NCBI GenBank assembly: GCA_965178125.1
Contig: OZ237761.1
Location: 558,001 to 622,000, forward strand
DNA from: Bilabrum cf. latius
Lineage: Eukaryota; Bigyra: Bicosoecida; Bigyra; Bicosoecida
DNA length: 64,000 nt
Direction: 5' to 3'
The translations under genes were made by a program, and so were the position numbers. The notes beneath the pieces are model-generated. The model ran no database searches. It saw nothing but the letters and a program-made list of their open reading frames with translations, and was not told the origin of the DNA. This document shows positions 25,055 through 42,000 of the stretch, piece by piece (within the stretch, counting starts at the first letter, position 1; every line of letters starts with the position of its first letter).

Positions 25055-26191
25055 ATGCAAGGATTCATTGATTCTGTTGCCGGTGCTTGGGATAAGAGTA
25101 ATTGGCAGGTTCTTGCCGTGTCTGCTGCAGTTGCGGCGTCAGGTTTATTTCTTGCGCATATGACCCGACGAAGACGCGTATCTGCTCGATAGGCCAAGGT
25201 TCTAATCATTGGCGGCACACATGGGCTTGGTTTGCAGCTGCAACGGCAGTTTGTGAGACTAGGTGACAGGGTAGTGGTTGTTGGTAGGAAATGCGGGTCC
25301 ACAGTGCCTGGCATCGCACACTTTATTTCAGCAGATGTATCGAGAGCCGAAAATGTGTCTTCAATGATGAAAGATGCGTTCGACAAGCTGGGTGGATGTG
25401 ATGCTGTGATCTGCAACGCTGCTCTCACGCAATCAATAAAAGGACCGCTCGCCGGGTCTACCGCCGCAGAACTGCAAGAAGCCTCTCAGGTAATTCAAAC
25501 AAATCTGACCGGCTCAATGATGTGCGCAGCCGCTGCAATCGGAGAGATCAAGCAGCGTGGCGGGCAGGGCCATATTTTTTTTATGGAGGGGGCGGGTTCG
25601 AACTCACGTGCCACGCCAAATAGCGCTGCCTACGGCGCTTCCAAGGCGGGCCTGAGCCAGCTAGCAGCAACACTGTAGAAAGAAGTATCGCATGGTAAAC
25701 ATGGGGTGGGGGTGCACCTACTTCAGCCAGGCATGATGATCACAGATCTGTTGATGCGCAGCTGCTCCTCGCCGACCACGGCACGGGTCTTCAACGTGCT
25801 AGCAGAGCCGCCCGCCACCGTGGCAAAATGGATGGCCCCCTAGATCCGTAGCATTGCGCTGCAGAGAACAGGGAAGAAAGCTCTGCCTTGGCCACGGGAT
25901 GAGGCTCCGAGTCGTAGTTCGGAGCAAGAGGGCACTGCTTCAGCTGTCCCGTCCGAGGCAACAGGCGAACACGAACAGGAGTCCAGCGAATCGGCACCTG
26001 AGATGGTCTCTAGTGGCGAGGCGGTGCGATTCTTGCAGCCTCTTGGCGTCATATGGCGTTTTATGGGCTGGTTTGGCGCCAAGGACCGCCTGATCGACGA
26101 GGCCAAGGCGCCTACTTTGGTGCAAGAGGGAAGGGACTGGAGGGAGGCAGTGACGGACCCGCAGCTCTAGAAGGACTGCCAAGAGCGATGA
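25055..26191 (+). CDS. membrane-anchored SDR resembling chlorophyll b reductase (NOL/NYC1)
   Basis: A 378-residue short-chain dehydrogenase. An N-terminal helix (VLAVSAAVAASGLFLAHM) followed by RRRR looks like a membrane anchor. The Rossmann motif is GGTHGLG in KVLIIGGTHGLGLQLQ, then VICNAA (NNAG equivalent), and YGASKAG supplies the YxxxK catalytic pair. The C-terminal block LQPGMMITDLLM with FNVLAEPPATVAKWMAP closely follows the PGMVxTDLL...FNIxCExPETVA signature of NOL/NYC1-type chlorophyll b reductases, though relatives in organisms without chlorophyll b probably act on other substrates. In-frame TAGs at about 25190, 25676, 25841 and 26168 are read as Gln; it ends in TGA. It converges on the next gene 170 bp away. 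The family is confident, the substrate is not. Confidence 0.8.
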
Positions 26192-26361
26192 ACGTTTGTG
26201 TTCCAAAGAAATGCTTAAACTGTACAATCCTGGGATACCCATTGAATTACAGACCTAAAATAAGGCCCACAGGCCTCGCAAAGGCTGCATGTCGCGCACA
26301 AAAGCTCCAAGCCCAACCAACGTGGCAGGAACCACTTGTCCCACTCCCTGCTGCCGTCTCT

Positions 26362-29300
26362 TCACCGCCGGCCACCCCTCTGCATCAAAAAGGATATCAT
26401 GTCCACGTCATCTCCGCCGCTGCCGTCATCACCATTGTCCGTGCTCGGAGTCACTTCGACCTACGTGTCCTCACGCACTCCGTGGATCAAAGCGTCGGGC
26501 TCTGCCTCGGTCCCCTGCTTTTGCCCAATTCTAGACCTGCTACATGCTGCGCTGTCATCAGGTGCCGAGAATCTCGATTCAGTTTCGACGGAATTCCTCC
26601 CTAGGATTGCACCGCTGCTTGATTCACTCGCAGGCGCCGCAGCGGATCCATCAGCCGCATCTCCAGCACCAGCAACTTTCTCACCTTCCCCAACCTCACG
26701 CTTCGCCAGGATGGCTGCCAAGCCACCAGCGGATAGCCTAGAAGAAGGCTTCGGTATCCCCAGCGCATCGATTGCGGATAGTAATGCGGCCTTCTTGAGC
26801 TGGTGCACGCCCTTGGACTTGCGGAGCGCATGCTTCATGCTCGGCACTGAGGACAGCTTGCCCGCCTGCATCAGCTCCTCCATCACAACGGCAGCGCGCT
26901 CGTGCTCTTGGCTGGCCCAGGCCATGCTGGGAGAATCGAGCCCGCTGCTGCTGCTTTCACTTGATTCGTCAGCGTGGCCAGCTCCAGTGCTCTACTCCGC
27001 GATGTGATCATGCAGCACATCTAGCAGTTGATTCGTCTTAGGCGTTGAATCCGATGGCTTGGGCAGCCCAAGCGTGGAAATGGCCTACTCGAGCGCTTGG
27101 TGCTCGAACAAGGTATTGCCATTGTAGTTCAGCTTTACAGCTTCCATGTCGGGGAAACCAGCCAGCTTGCCTGCGTTCACAAGCTTCTCCAGCACCGCGG
27201 CCACTTGCTCGTGCTTCTCACTGGGCCACTTGGGGTCAGCAGAGTCGGAATCGCCAGTGTCACTACTCCCAGAATCGCTCCCGTGGCTGCCAGATGCAGC
27301 TGCCTGGGATCTCTGCTTCGCCAGGATGGCTGCCAAGCCGCCAGAAGATAGCCTAGAAGAAGGCTTCGGCATCCCCAGCGCATCGATTGCGGATAGCAAA
27401 GCGGCCTTCTTGAGCTGGTACACGCCCTTGGACTTGCGGAGCGCATGCTTCATGCTCGGCACTGAGGACAGCTTGCCCGCCTGCATCAGCTCCTCCATCA
27501 CAACGGCAGCGCGCTCGTGCTCTTGGCTGGCCCAGGCCATGCTGGGAGAATCGAGCCCGCTGCTGCTGCTGCTCTTGGCGGTGTAGGTGCTGCTTGCAGT
27601 GCTCCTGGTGTCGTCTTGCGCACCGTCAGAAGTCTTAGATTCAGGCCTGTGCGAGATTTCCTTGCCAGTAGCTCGATCCTTGGTGGACAACGGCAAACTG
27701 CTCGTCATGGCCGGCTCTGAAGCCCCCTCTGCATCAGAGGCAGCCGTGCAAACGGCAGTGCTAGCCCCGGAACCCTGGCCATTGCTGTGTTCTCGCAGCA
27801 TTGCCAATAATGTATGCGGCCGTATGCCAGAGAAGGATGGCACGGGCAGCCCAACCGCGGCGATAGCAGCCTCAAGCGCCTCCCTCTTGAACTAGACCTT
27901 TCCCTTGCGGTAAATCTTAACGGCGTTCATGTCGGGAAAACCAGCCAGCTTGCCTGCGTTCACAAGCTCCTCCAGCACCGCGGCCACTTGCTCGTGCTTC
28001 TCACTGGGCCACTTGGGGTCAGCAGAGTCGGAATCGTCAGTGTCACTACTCCCAGAATCGCTCCCATGGCTGCCAGATGCAGCTGCCTGGGATCCAGCTC
28101 CCTTCCCGTGCGCGATCCGCGCAATGTCCGCCCGAATGCTTGAAGACTGCTGTCCGATAGCGACGACCAGGCTGGCGAAAGTAGGTCCGTGAGGCACCTC
28201 GCGGGGCTGCAGCACCTTGAAGCGATCGTCCTGCTCTGACGATGATCCAGGCTCACCCTGCTGCAACTTTTCGGACGACATGCGTCCGGCGAACAAGGAC
28301 GTTGCCTCTTTAGCCACACGGATACCATCCTTCCACTCGGTATCACCGGCGTATTTGGATGGAAGCTGTGTGAGCTGCTGCAGGATAGGCCCCCATGGCC
28401 AAGATTCTGGGTACTCGGTCCTGGGCTGGAGCTAGTCCACAGTGTCATCGACAGTGCGCACCAGGTCGACCAGCAGTCGAATCCTTCTTTCCCACTCATC
28501 AAACGCATTGACCACACGTCTACCCTCTCCACCGAACTGTTTCACGATGCTATCACGAGTTTGCTGCAGCTCGTGCCCGCTGGTCTTTCCTTCGTCGATG
28601 GCGCGCTGCAAGGCCACCGACAGCCCAGGCGTGTGGCGGAGGGAGCCAGCGAGAGGGGCCAATGGAAGTAGCAACGATGGCGATAGCAACGCATTGAGAA
28701 CATTACTGCCGTCCTTCAGCCCTAGTTGTGGCTCACTACTGGTGGAACCACCATCTGGTTGCTGCCATTCGTTGAGCTATAAAGCGACAATCGCAGCACC
28801 AACCCTCGTAGACGTGATTGACGCCAATAATTCGTCCATGCAATGCGATATCCATGTCTTCGCAAGCTGTTTGGAAGCTTTCCAACTTATTGAAGTAACG
28901 GATGGTGGCCTTGCATGATCTGCTGGCTCAGATGCGTCGGCTCGATGTTCAGCAGTTGGTGCTTGCCTGGCTGCTGCCGCGTGTTGGCCTGTTTTGTCCG
29001 CTGGAGTCGCACTAGGCACGAGGCGCTGCTTGGAAGCAAGCCTCAACCTCTTTTTAAGCTCCTACAAGTTGACTCTGACCTCGAATGCACCGCTGTCACC
29101 TCGCTTCGTCCCAGAGGGCGCTTCGCTCGTGCTCAGGCGGAAGAGCTCCCCATTCTCTCGGAGCAATTGCCTGGCAGAGAGCTTGCTCCCTCGCATGCCT
29201 CGCAGAAGCCACGAGTCGCCTGCGATCGCGCGGGCGGTCTGCTGGCTATCACTTGGCAGGCTCTCTTCCCCATCGACCGGGGCCTCCTCGCTGCCCAGCA

Positions 29301-30291
29301 GCTGTGCCACGTCCACGCCCTGGCCGCGCGTGAGGTTGACAGCAAGACGAGTGGCTAGACCCGCAGGGGAGAGTGCCCAGTCGGCCAGCTGCTGTGGCGT
29401 CGCTAGTTCGTCGTCGGATATGTCCTTCGCGCTGCAAGGCGACTCTGCCTCGCTGCCCGCAGTGTCTGCTGCCGTTGCGGAGGAGCTGGTTGCGTTGGAG
29501 CTGGTTGTACCGGACTTGGAGGCTTCAGCTTGTCCCCGCTCTGCCGTCTCAGGCGCCCACTCGGACCCGTGCAGATCACCACCAATGCTGTCAATATCCT
29601 GCAGCCAGGATTGCATCGATACAAAGTCCAGCGTGCGGGCCACTTCGGCAGGGAGCGCCCCCTCAGTGACTGCAAGCTGCGCGGGGGTCGAAGCGAGCAC
29701 GACCCTGCGGCCCATGAGCGGCAGGCGGGCCAGGGCAGGGAGCATGCGCCTCGAGTCACCGACGAATACCACCCCGTCGAGCCGCTACTCGAGATTGCCA
29801 GCCCCATCCTCTGCCCCATCCTTATACCCACCTGCACCACTGGCAGTGGCCTTGCTGCTGGCAGTGGCGGCGAATCGCCTGGCGTTCCCCTTGAGGCACG
29901 CAGGGTCCGCGGGCGGAGACTGCGCCGCGATGTACATCAACTCAGCGGCAATTGCGACGTCAGAGAGCCCCTGTGAAGCATCCTGCACGTTCTTAATGGT
30001 GGTCGGCTGCACCTGGTCCTGCACCTGCACCTGGTCCTGGTCCTGGGAGCCCACCTCTGCCTCTGAGCGCGGGCTCGAGCCGGATGCTGAGGTTGTTCCG
30101 GGGAGCCGCCGCACCAAGAGGTCGGACATCTCCAAAGTAGTGGCTACACTCGAACTAGCCCCCCCTCGGCTTGAAGGCGGTCTTTCCGAGACGAAGGCGA
30201 GGCCAGATACGATACGTGCACTCCTGCGAGTGTGGGCAGTAGGTACGCAGAACAACAGCAAGGATGCAAACTTCGTGCAATAATAAAGCAT
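26362..30291 (-). CDS. repeat-containing protein of unknown function
   Basis: A 1309-residue protein assembled across eight in-frame TAGs (29785, 29062, 28777, 28432, 27892, 27085, 26998, 26461), ending in TGA 26362-26364. The N-terminus is hydrophobic (FASLLLFCVPTAHT) and then Arg/Ser-rich, like a signal or bipartite targeting peptide. An early segment DGVVFVGDSRRMLPALARL has a Rossmann look. The C-terminal half holds four related modules of about 70 residues of the type VMEELMQAGKLSS...LKKAALLSAIDALGMPKPS, separated by Ser/Asp-rich linkers. In the module read at 27892 the TAG takes the place of Gln in the sister modules (GKV-TAG-FKREAL against GVYQLKKAAL), which independently supports UAG=Gln. 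I do not recognise the family. Confidence 0.7.
26700..28093 (-). repeat. near-identical duplicated segments in the repeat protein gene
   Basis: A segment of about 255 bp at 26700-26955 recurs at about 27316-27571 (offset 615). A second segment of about 145 bp at 27165-27310 recurs at about 27948-28093 (offset 783). They differ at only a few bases, so the duplications look recent and keep the reading frame. Confidence 0.85.
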
Positions 30292-31488
30292 AAGCCCATA
30301 TGCGGTGTGAATGTCTCACATCTTTAATCTCGCCGATATTGATGCCTCGAGCTTGCTCATGGCGCGCCTGACGTTGGCTGCTTCGAATGTGAACCCGCCG
30401 CGTCTGAACTACTCCCTCAGCCAACCGCCATCAACCACAACCACTAGCTTGCAATCTTTGGAATGGGTATTACCAGTAGATAGAAACCTATCAGGGCGTA
30501 AGTGGCTTGCACCTCGCAGGGCGAGCACCCGAGTGTGCCGAAGACCAAGGCACGACCCACACAAATTCCGAACGCGTCTCGCGACTGCTTGAGTCCTGCG
30601 CTGTGCAATCAATGTGCGCGACAATGCCCGCGCATTATTTATACTGCGAAGCCCGGCCTATCTCATTATAAAGCTGCTTTTTCCAGATTTTAGGCAACAA
30701 GCACAACCCGGAAATGTATTTTTAACTCCGGACTGGATCTCATTCGAAACAGCTATAGTTGGTCATAGAGCACCACTGCACGAATAATTTGGATTCATGC
30801 TTGTCCTGAGCATCAGTTCAAGCGCTCCCTCCATCTGTGGGGCATGGCAAGATGTAGCCTGCTCACAGCGGTGCTGAGCGGGCTCAGGAAAAGGAGAGGC
30901 CTCATTCCGGCAAGTCCATCCCCGCTGCACGGCGGGCCGCACGCCGTCACTATCCCCGGTCCAATATGGCACCAACCGGCCCAGGACGGCCTGCTTGCAG
31001 CAGCCCCACCGTGCCAACGACGATGGGTCCACGGCCGGGCTGGCCCGGCCAGCACACTCCTCAGCCGGCTGCCGCTGCCCATTGTTGAACTACAGACTGC
31101 CAGTGGGACGCGCGGGGTGGCCAGCATGACCGTACGTTGCGGGTTGGCTCAAGGGTGACCTGCAAAGGGTGCCTTCTGACACCTTCATTTAGGATAGCGT
31201 GGCAATGGTCAGACATTTCGGGCCTCGTCCAGGATGTAGAATGCAGTGAATGTATTCTATAGCATTCATTAATTGAGTCGACGGCCTCCAGTCTGCTGAA
31301 AGCGGTCACGGCGATCCGTGGGTGAACGTCGTGACGCGTGTGACGGAGCCGCGATCCTGGTATTGATGCGCAGGTAGCAACACCGTGCTGATCGTTTTCT
31401 TGATGCTAGCCGATTCTAACAATATCTGGGTTCACAGGGGCTTCTGCGACTGTCCTATCCAAAAAGTGCTTTGGCCTGGCGCTTCACT
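30292..31488. other. 1.2-kb intergenic region
   Basis: Lies between the 3' end of the SDR-CbiX gene and the start of the repeat protein gene, both on the minus strand. Several ORFs of 60-104 codons exist in opposing frames, none with recognisable motifs. I saw no tRNA-like cloverleaf. A small ncRNA or 5' exon cannot be excluded. Confidence 0.4.
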
Positions 31489-33984
31489 TCACGACCTAAC
31501 CGGGGGTGCCTCGATCCCACTGCAGGCTTCGTTGAATCGGCTCACGAGCAGCTCCAGCAAGGCCGGGTGCTCTGACACAAGTGGAGATGTCAGCACACGC
31601 TCGGCAAGAACTTTGCCATCACCAGCGGAGGCGGGAGGGCCGCCGCCTGACACGCCCTTCAGGGCATCTTCCACGATCTCGGCCACATCTCCACCGGCAC
31701 CGGCGTGCTTGCCAGGGAGTGCAAACTGCATCGCGAGCACCACATGTTTGTTCTCGTCTGCCTCACCCGCAGGATGTATGGATGACCGAACCGCGTCCTG
31801 CACGGCGTTCTCAAGCATCGGGTTGCAAAAGTCGAAGCGCTTGCCCTCTCGTCTCTCCATGGCGCAGCCCGTCACTGGGGGTGGCACACTACCGGCAGGT
31901 GTGGCCGCGGCGATGTAGTGCTGCAGAGCAACAGACAACGCCCGACGGACTTGGTTCACCTCTTTGCTTGGCGAGCCATGTTCCACGAGCAGCACGCTGC
32001 TCGCGCTAGCAGAATGCCTTGCATTTACATCGCAGAAAGGCGAGGTGGTGCCGACCATTGCGCTTCTGGTAGCTTTGCCATGCTTTGAAGCTGCGATCAC
32101 TGCAGCCCCGACGTTTTCCCGAAGGATGTGAGCCAAGTGTGCAGCTCCGCTCGGAATCTCAGTTGGAGGCCTTGCCGTTTCGCTTCCTTCTGCTGCACCG
32201 ATCGCCGCCCCAGACCCCTGGGCAGCATCTTCAACCTTGACCTCGGATGTGCTCGGCTCTAGAACAGACAAGTCGACCAGCGGCCTCGCAATGGTGACAT
32301 CGCTCTGTAGCTCCGACGCAAGCACACCCCACCCACTCGACCCAAGCACTTTGCACACCTTCTCGACTTGACCAGGCAAGAACTCCTTGATGGTGCGGGA
32401 GGGTCCAAAGAACAGGGGGAGCACCACAATGGCAGGCACTCCGGCAGCTCGTCGTTTGGCACGCTGCACCCCACCGTCCTCCTAGTCCAGCATGCTCTGT
32501 GCCCTCAGTGCACCATACAGAGTCTTCGCAAACATGTCCGGGGCCTTGCCGTCTGGCATGGCTCGGACCGGCACCTTCTCGGAATGCCTCGCAGAGCACG
32601 CCTTGACGGAGGCACAGCCGCCCAGCGCCAGCTCGAGCCGCCTAGCCAGGGCGCGGAGCTGGATGTGGGCGGCCCCGCGCACCGACCCGTTGTCAACGAG
32701 AAGAACCACTGGGGAACGAATTGAGCCGAGGTAGTCGGGAAGTCTTGGCCGTTCCAGCGCCAATCGGATGCTATCCAATTCCGGCTCTGATAGCACTGCA
32801 CTTGGTGGGTAAGATTGTGCTGCGGGCGCGCCTTCTTTCTGCTTGGAGCTCCTGCTGCTGCCGCCCGCGGCCGAGGTCCCGCCCCCTCGCTTGACTCTGC
32901 CCGGGCCCCTGCGAACAGATTCGGGCACCGACGTGGCTTTGGCACAGGCGAAGATCGCTGCTTTGATCGCATCAGAAGCACCATGAAGCGGGGAAGACTC
33001 CGGTGGCATGCCCGTCCTCTCCTCTTCGATGCAAGCTCTGAGGCCTTCTCGGTACGTCGGGTAGCTGAGCTTGGCACCGAGCACGAGCTTAATCCTGCGG
33101 TTAGAGACGCGCTTGCTGTCTCCATAAAATGACTTTGCCATCGCACTCATGGCTGGCTCTGCGGCTTCGTACTTCACGACGGGAGGGGGCGGCGTGCCAG
33201 TCAGTCGGCAGGCGAGCAGATTGACAGAGTGAGCCGGGGCCGGCTCATCGTCCACAACGTTGAATATCGCCAAGCTTGCATCGGCACCTACTGTCGGACG
33301 CACCGGGGCAGTGGGTGCCAGCATGCTTCGAATCAGGACTTGGGAGATGTCGTCCACATGTGCTCGCGAGAACCACTGCCCCTCCTTATAAATGATGCGA
33401 GCGGATGACGACGCACCCGACTTGACCTTCTACTGCGGTCCACGCAGTGGGCCGTAGATGCCCGGCAGTCGGAAAATGTGAGCCGGGAGACCGCTAGAGA
33501 GCCACTGCTGCTCGCAAGCTAGCCTGCCCTTGCCTCGCTTCAAGCTTGGCTTTGGCGCGGTTGTTTCATCCACCCAAGCGCCATCCCGATTTCCGTACAC
33601 ACTAGTTGTTGATAGGTAAGCAGCCCATCGCAGCTTCTCCATGTGACCTTGAGCAGCCATGTGTCGAATGCACGGAAGGAAGGGATCTTTGCCGACATTC
33701 TCGCCAGTCTTCAGTGGCGGTGCAGTTGCCACTATGTGCGTTGCGGTTTCCAAATGCTTATACAACTCTATCGGTGAATACTCTTTGCCTTGAGGATCAA
33801 CCGATCCCTGCACTTCCACGCCACAAGACCGTAGTCGCTCCACGTACTCTCCCTTCGCTTCGTCTGCCCGTATCGTCCCAACAATGCGCCACCCTGGCAG
33901 TAGCGAACGGGCACACAGCGCAAAACGGGATCCTACATACCCTAATCCAAGTACTACAATCGTGTCTGCGCTCCTACTGCTCAT
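31489..33984 (-). CDS. SDR (YeeZ-like) fused to two CbiX/SirB chelatase-like domains
   Basis: An 831-residue fusion. The N-terminal third is an NAD(P)-binding SDR: VVLGLGYVGSRFAL (Rossmann), YLSTTSVYG and HIFRLPGIYGP, as in YeeZ-type epimerase/dehydratases. The middle part matches CbiX/sirohydrochlorin chelatase: SPVVLLVDNGSVRGAAH, a degenerate counterpart of the DHGS motif, and AIVVLPLFFGPSRTIKEFLP. A second copy begins SVLLVEHGSPSKEVNQV. Such chelatases insert iron (or cobalt) into sirohydrochlorin to give siroheme, the cofactor of sulfite reductase, and a sulfite reductase flavoprotein gene lies 8 kb away. Two in-frame TAGs (33430, 32482). I start it at MSSRSADT; the frame is open upstream, but an earlier start would leave almost no space after the GH47 stop 105 bp away. 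Metal and substrate are inferred. Confidence 0.78.
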
Positions 33985-34088
33985 TCGATGGTGTGATTGA
34001 CAATAAAAAATGCCCGTCACAGCAATCATCACACGCACAGATCTAGACCCTCCCCGCACCACAAGGAACTCAAAAATGTGCCGGCCTG

Positions 34089-38240
<4,152 letters not shown>

Positions 38241-38294
38241 GAGAATGAGAACGAATTATCAAGAAAAGAGCACCACAATCCAGTCGACACAGGG

Positions 38295-38902
38295 TCACAC
38301 CTAATTGGACTCCATCTCGAGGTTGGCCATGGACAGCCTAGCCCAGTAATCCTGCAGCACACGCATGCACCCATCGTGCCCGTCCACCAGAGCAGCCAGC
38401 AGAGGCGACCCCATCGCCCTCCCGCCCACATCGCCCACACACTCCAGCCCGCCTGCCAGCTTGCCCGGCTTCAGCCGCTTGTCCAGCTCCACTGGCGTGG
38501 GACGCCCGTGTTTAGCGGCGCTGAGCACCATAGCAGCGTCTTGGTAGGCGTCTATCGCGCGGCGCCAGCCCGCCAAATGCGACGCTCGTGTGTTGTATCA
38601 ACACGAAGATCTCGCCTTGCGCATGCCAAGCTTTCGGGCCTCGGTCGAGCCACTCCCGGCGTGTTGAGTCCCATGCCGTCCGCATATCATCATCTTTAAG
38701 GTCCACATTTGCCCCCCGCGCGCAACAGCGCCGCTCGCGCTGCCTCTACCTTGCCCTTCCGTCCGTTCGTGCCCCTGCTAGGAGACATTCTCGTAAGCAT
38801 TCGATCCGGCCCGAGCACGGCCGCTTGCAGCAGTCTTGCATGGCCCTGGGCATTGATTTCACTTCGTAGAAACGCCTTTGAGCGCTTTGTTAGTCCATTC
38901 AT
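38295..38902 (-). pseudogene. ankyrin-like gene with apparent frameshifts
   Basis: Three overlapping minus-strand frames together make a plausible ankyrin-like protein. The first runs from ATG 38902 through EAARAALLRAG. Within the run of six G (plus-strand C at 38712-38717) the frame must change to continue as ANVDLKDDDMRTAWD, a typical ankyrin hairpin. A second change near 38575 leads to SHLAGWRRAIDAYQDAAMV and on to TGA 38295-38297 after a TAG at 38301. No convincing GT-AG intron explains either change. It is either a decayed gene or carries homopolymer errors in the assembly. Confidence 0.5.
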
Positions 38903-39017
38903 AACCAGTTGAATGCATGTATGGCAATGTCAAGCCGCACTGATTGCAGGTTCAATCGAATCTGAATTCTTGTCACACATGTGCAGACACATGAGGCAAA
39001 CGCACAGTACGACGCAC

Positions 39018-42000
39018 TCACGCGCGAGCTCCCTCACGCGCTCCTTCCTCTTCCGACTCGCTGTCCGCCCCGTTTGCCGAAGCAGCCTGCTGGCCAGCCC
39101 CCGCTGACCCAGCGGCGGCCGACCCTTCCCCGGCAGGAGCCGGCGCGGCCATGGCCTCCCTCAGCACGCCAACCACGCTGGGGAATGCGAACCACTCGGG
39201 GATGGCCTCCCCCGCCCTCATCCTCCTCCTGAACTCTGTCCCCGAGAGCTTCTGCACCTCTAGCCCCTCCGCCTTTGCCTCGCTCTCCGGCACGAAGCCC
39301 TTCTCCTCCGTGTACACCACGTTCTCGAACGTCTCGACGGTCACGCCTAGCTCGCTCGCGAACTGCTCCGCCATCACCTGCGCGTCATAGGGCCCGTGGA
39401 AGTCCTCGCCAGTCACCGTGCTCTTGGTGCCCGCCATGTCCCGCCCCACCACAAAGTGCGTCGCCCCGAAGTTCTTGCGGATGAGCAGGTGCTGGAGGGC
39501 CTCCCTGGGCCCCGCCATGCGCATTGAGTAGGGAAGGTATCCCCAGGTGATGCGCTCGTGCGGCCTCTCCCTCTGCAGTGCCTCGTAGGTTGCGATCCTT
39601 AGGGCAGGGTCGATGTCGCCCGGCTGGGTGGGCCCAGTGGTCAGGTGCACCATCATGCGTGCATCCTCGCCTTGCTTCTCGAGGGCGCGCAGCACCAGCT
39701 GGTAGTGCGCCTGATGCAAGGGGTTGCGGGCCTGGAAATACACGATGGGGGTGTCGCTTGGCCCGCTGGGGGTCATGCCGTGCATCGCCCTCACCTCCTT
39801 AGGAGTGTAGAAACGAGAGGCTGCCGCGGACCTGAACTCCTCCGCGGCCTCGGCGGACTCACCGAACCCAGCCGCCTTGGCCAGCCCGTCGGGCAGCGAG
39901 GGAACAAGGTCGGGCATCTCAAGACCGTGGAGCTTGCCGCCCACGTACACCGGGCCAGTGCCCTCGAAAAGATCAAAGACACCGGGATGGTCCATGCGAG
40001 TGGTGCCAAACAGGTGGTGCGCTTCCTTGACCTTGTCCGGCTTCCACACGTCTGCCACGTCCAGCACCGCCACGTGCTTGCCCTTGTAGGCGAGGACGAT
40101 CCGATCCCCGTCCTTGACTCGCTTTGCGGCCGCATCGGGCAGATCCAGGTTCATAGGCATGGGCCACAGCTGCTGCTCGGGCAGCCGCATGTGCTCCAGG
40201 ACACTCGTGTACTCTTCCTAGTTCATGAAACCGGTCAGCGGGGAGAACCCGCCGGACAAAAGCTGAGCAACAGACGTGGCCTGTCTCTCCGACAGCTCCC
40301 ACGTCACTCCAGAGAGGTCACCATCCTCTGTGCGGGCCGCCACATCTGCGAGCAGGTCTTGCTTCGCCTTGGCCGCCACTGCTCGTTGCTCGGGTGTGGC
40401 ATCGGGTGAGGCGGCCTCGGACCCGCCCACCATGAGATCTACCAGCTTGCCGCCGTGGGGCTCCCCGGGGATTGCCGCCCTGGTGTGGATCCCGCACTCG
40501 GTGTTTTCGTACCTCACGAAGCGGCCCGCACGCTCTGACTCGTGGGGGTACACCGGCACCGTTGTGTGGATGTCACCGAAGCTCTTGTACACGAAGACGT
40601 GCTCCGAGGGCGGGCTGCCCCTCAGTTCCTTCCGGCTCGCTCGCCAGTACGGCTTGCCAAGGTCGAATTTTTTCCAAGGGAGCGCCTCAGGCTCGTGCCT
40701 GGTCCTGGGGCACAGCCACTCGTCGTGCCTCCAAACGTAGTTGTGCGCCTTGTTGACGGGCACGTCGTGCTCATCCACGTATGCGAGCACATCCTCGAGA
40801 GACCACGACGCCATGGGATTGAAGATCTTGCGGTCTGCTTCCCATGCGTCCAGCTCCACCCGGGCGTTCCCCTGGTCTCGTCGCCTGCCGGTGATGAGGA
40901 TCTCCTTGCCCACGTCGGACAGCACGCGGTTGAACGGCTCCACCTTGGAGTGCTGGTCAAAATCCGCGTGCGAGATGGCTTCCCTGTGCCCGTGCACCCT
41001 CTCAAAATCCTCCATGGTCTCCAGTCCGATGGGCTTATACACTGTGGCCTCCCTCTCATACCTCTGCTGCATGCGAGCCATGAGCTCGTGCGTCTCGGGG
41101 AAGAGGTGGAGGGTGTCCACGGCTGCGGGGGAGAGCGGGAAAAGCAAAGAGAGTTGTGGAACGAATAGAAGCGTAGGTACGTGAATACTAGTTGGAGGCG
41201 GCCTGAACTGGAATGATCCTTCGTGCAAGACAAGTCTTCGCGTTTCGCCAATGGCTCGAGAGGCCGTGGCATCTGGCGTTCGGAAGCCACTGCAAGCACG
41301 ACGGCAGACTACCCATGGCATCATGCTGTATGTTAGCAGACAGTCATGCCTTGGATGGGTACAGCAGTCATTCGCTCGAACCCAAGGGGCCAAGGGGCAA
41401 GGCCCCGTCACACGGTTGCAAAAGGGCAACGAGTCTGCCCGCTTGCTACAAACTGATGAATTTCTCACCTACCCAGGCCATCCCGTCAAATACCTTCGGC
41501 GCATGTTTTTTAAACAAGTCCACAATCACATTATCCGTGTGAAGCCACGCTGCGAACAAAAGAGGGAAATTGCGAGGCGATACGGGTCCGTGGCAGTGAC
41601 AATGACATGCCTTCTGCCAATGCCCTTGACTAAAATGCGTCACGTCGAGCAAGGTATTATATAGTATTCGTAAATCTACATATATAATCATGACGAAGCG
41701 CCAGATCGAGCCTAGCATTGCGCGTTATGATGCGCGCCAACGCAGGGCACCAGCCAGACATGCCGACGTGTTCCAAGCCCGGCAAGTCGGGCAGACCGCA
41801 AAAAACACCGCAAAATTCGCATGCTCCCCTATCTCACCAGTCGCAAATGCTACACCCTTCCCATCTGCTGGCAGGTGGGCGCTGACCAACTCCTTGAACT
41901 CGGCTTCGAGGTCCTTGAGACGGGCCTAATCACCAGAGGCAGTGCTCGACGCAAATGACCTTGAGTAGGTTGCTGCACGCCGCACGACCCCGGCTTGACG

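Noticed and set aside
30813-31158. Two opposing ~104-codon ORFs in the 30.3-31.5 kb intergenic region
   Set aside because: Mutually overlapping, no motifs, and no support from neighbouring frames.
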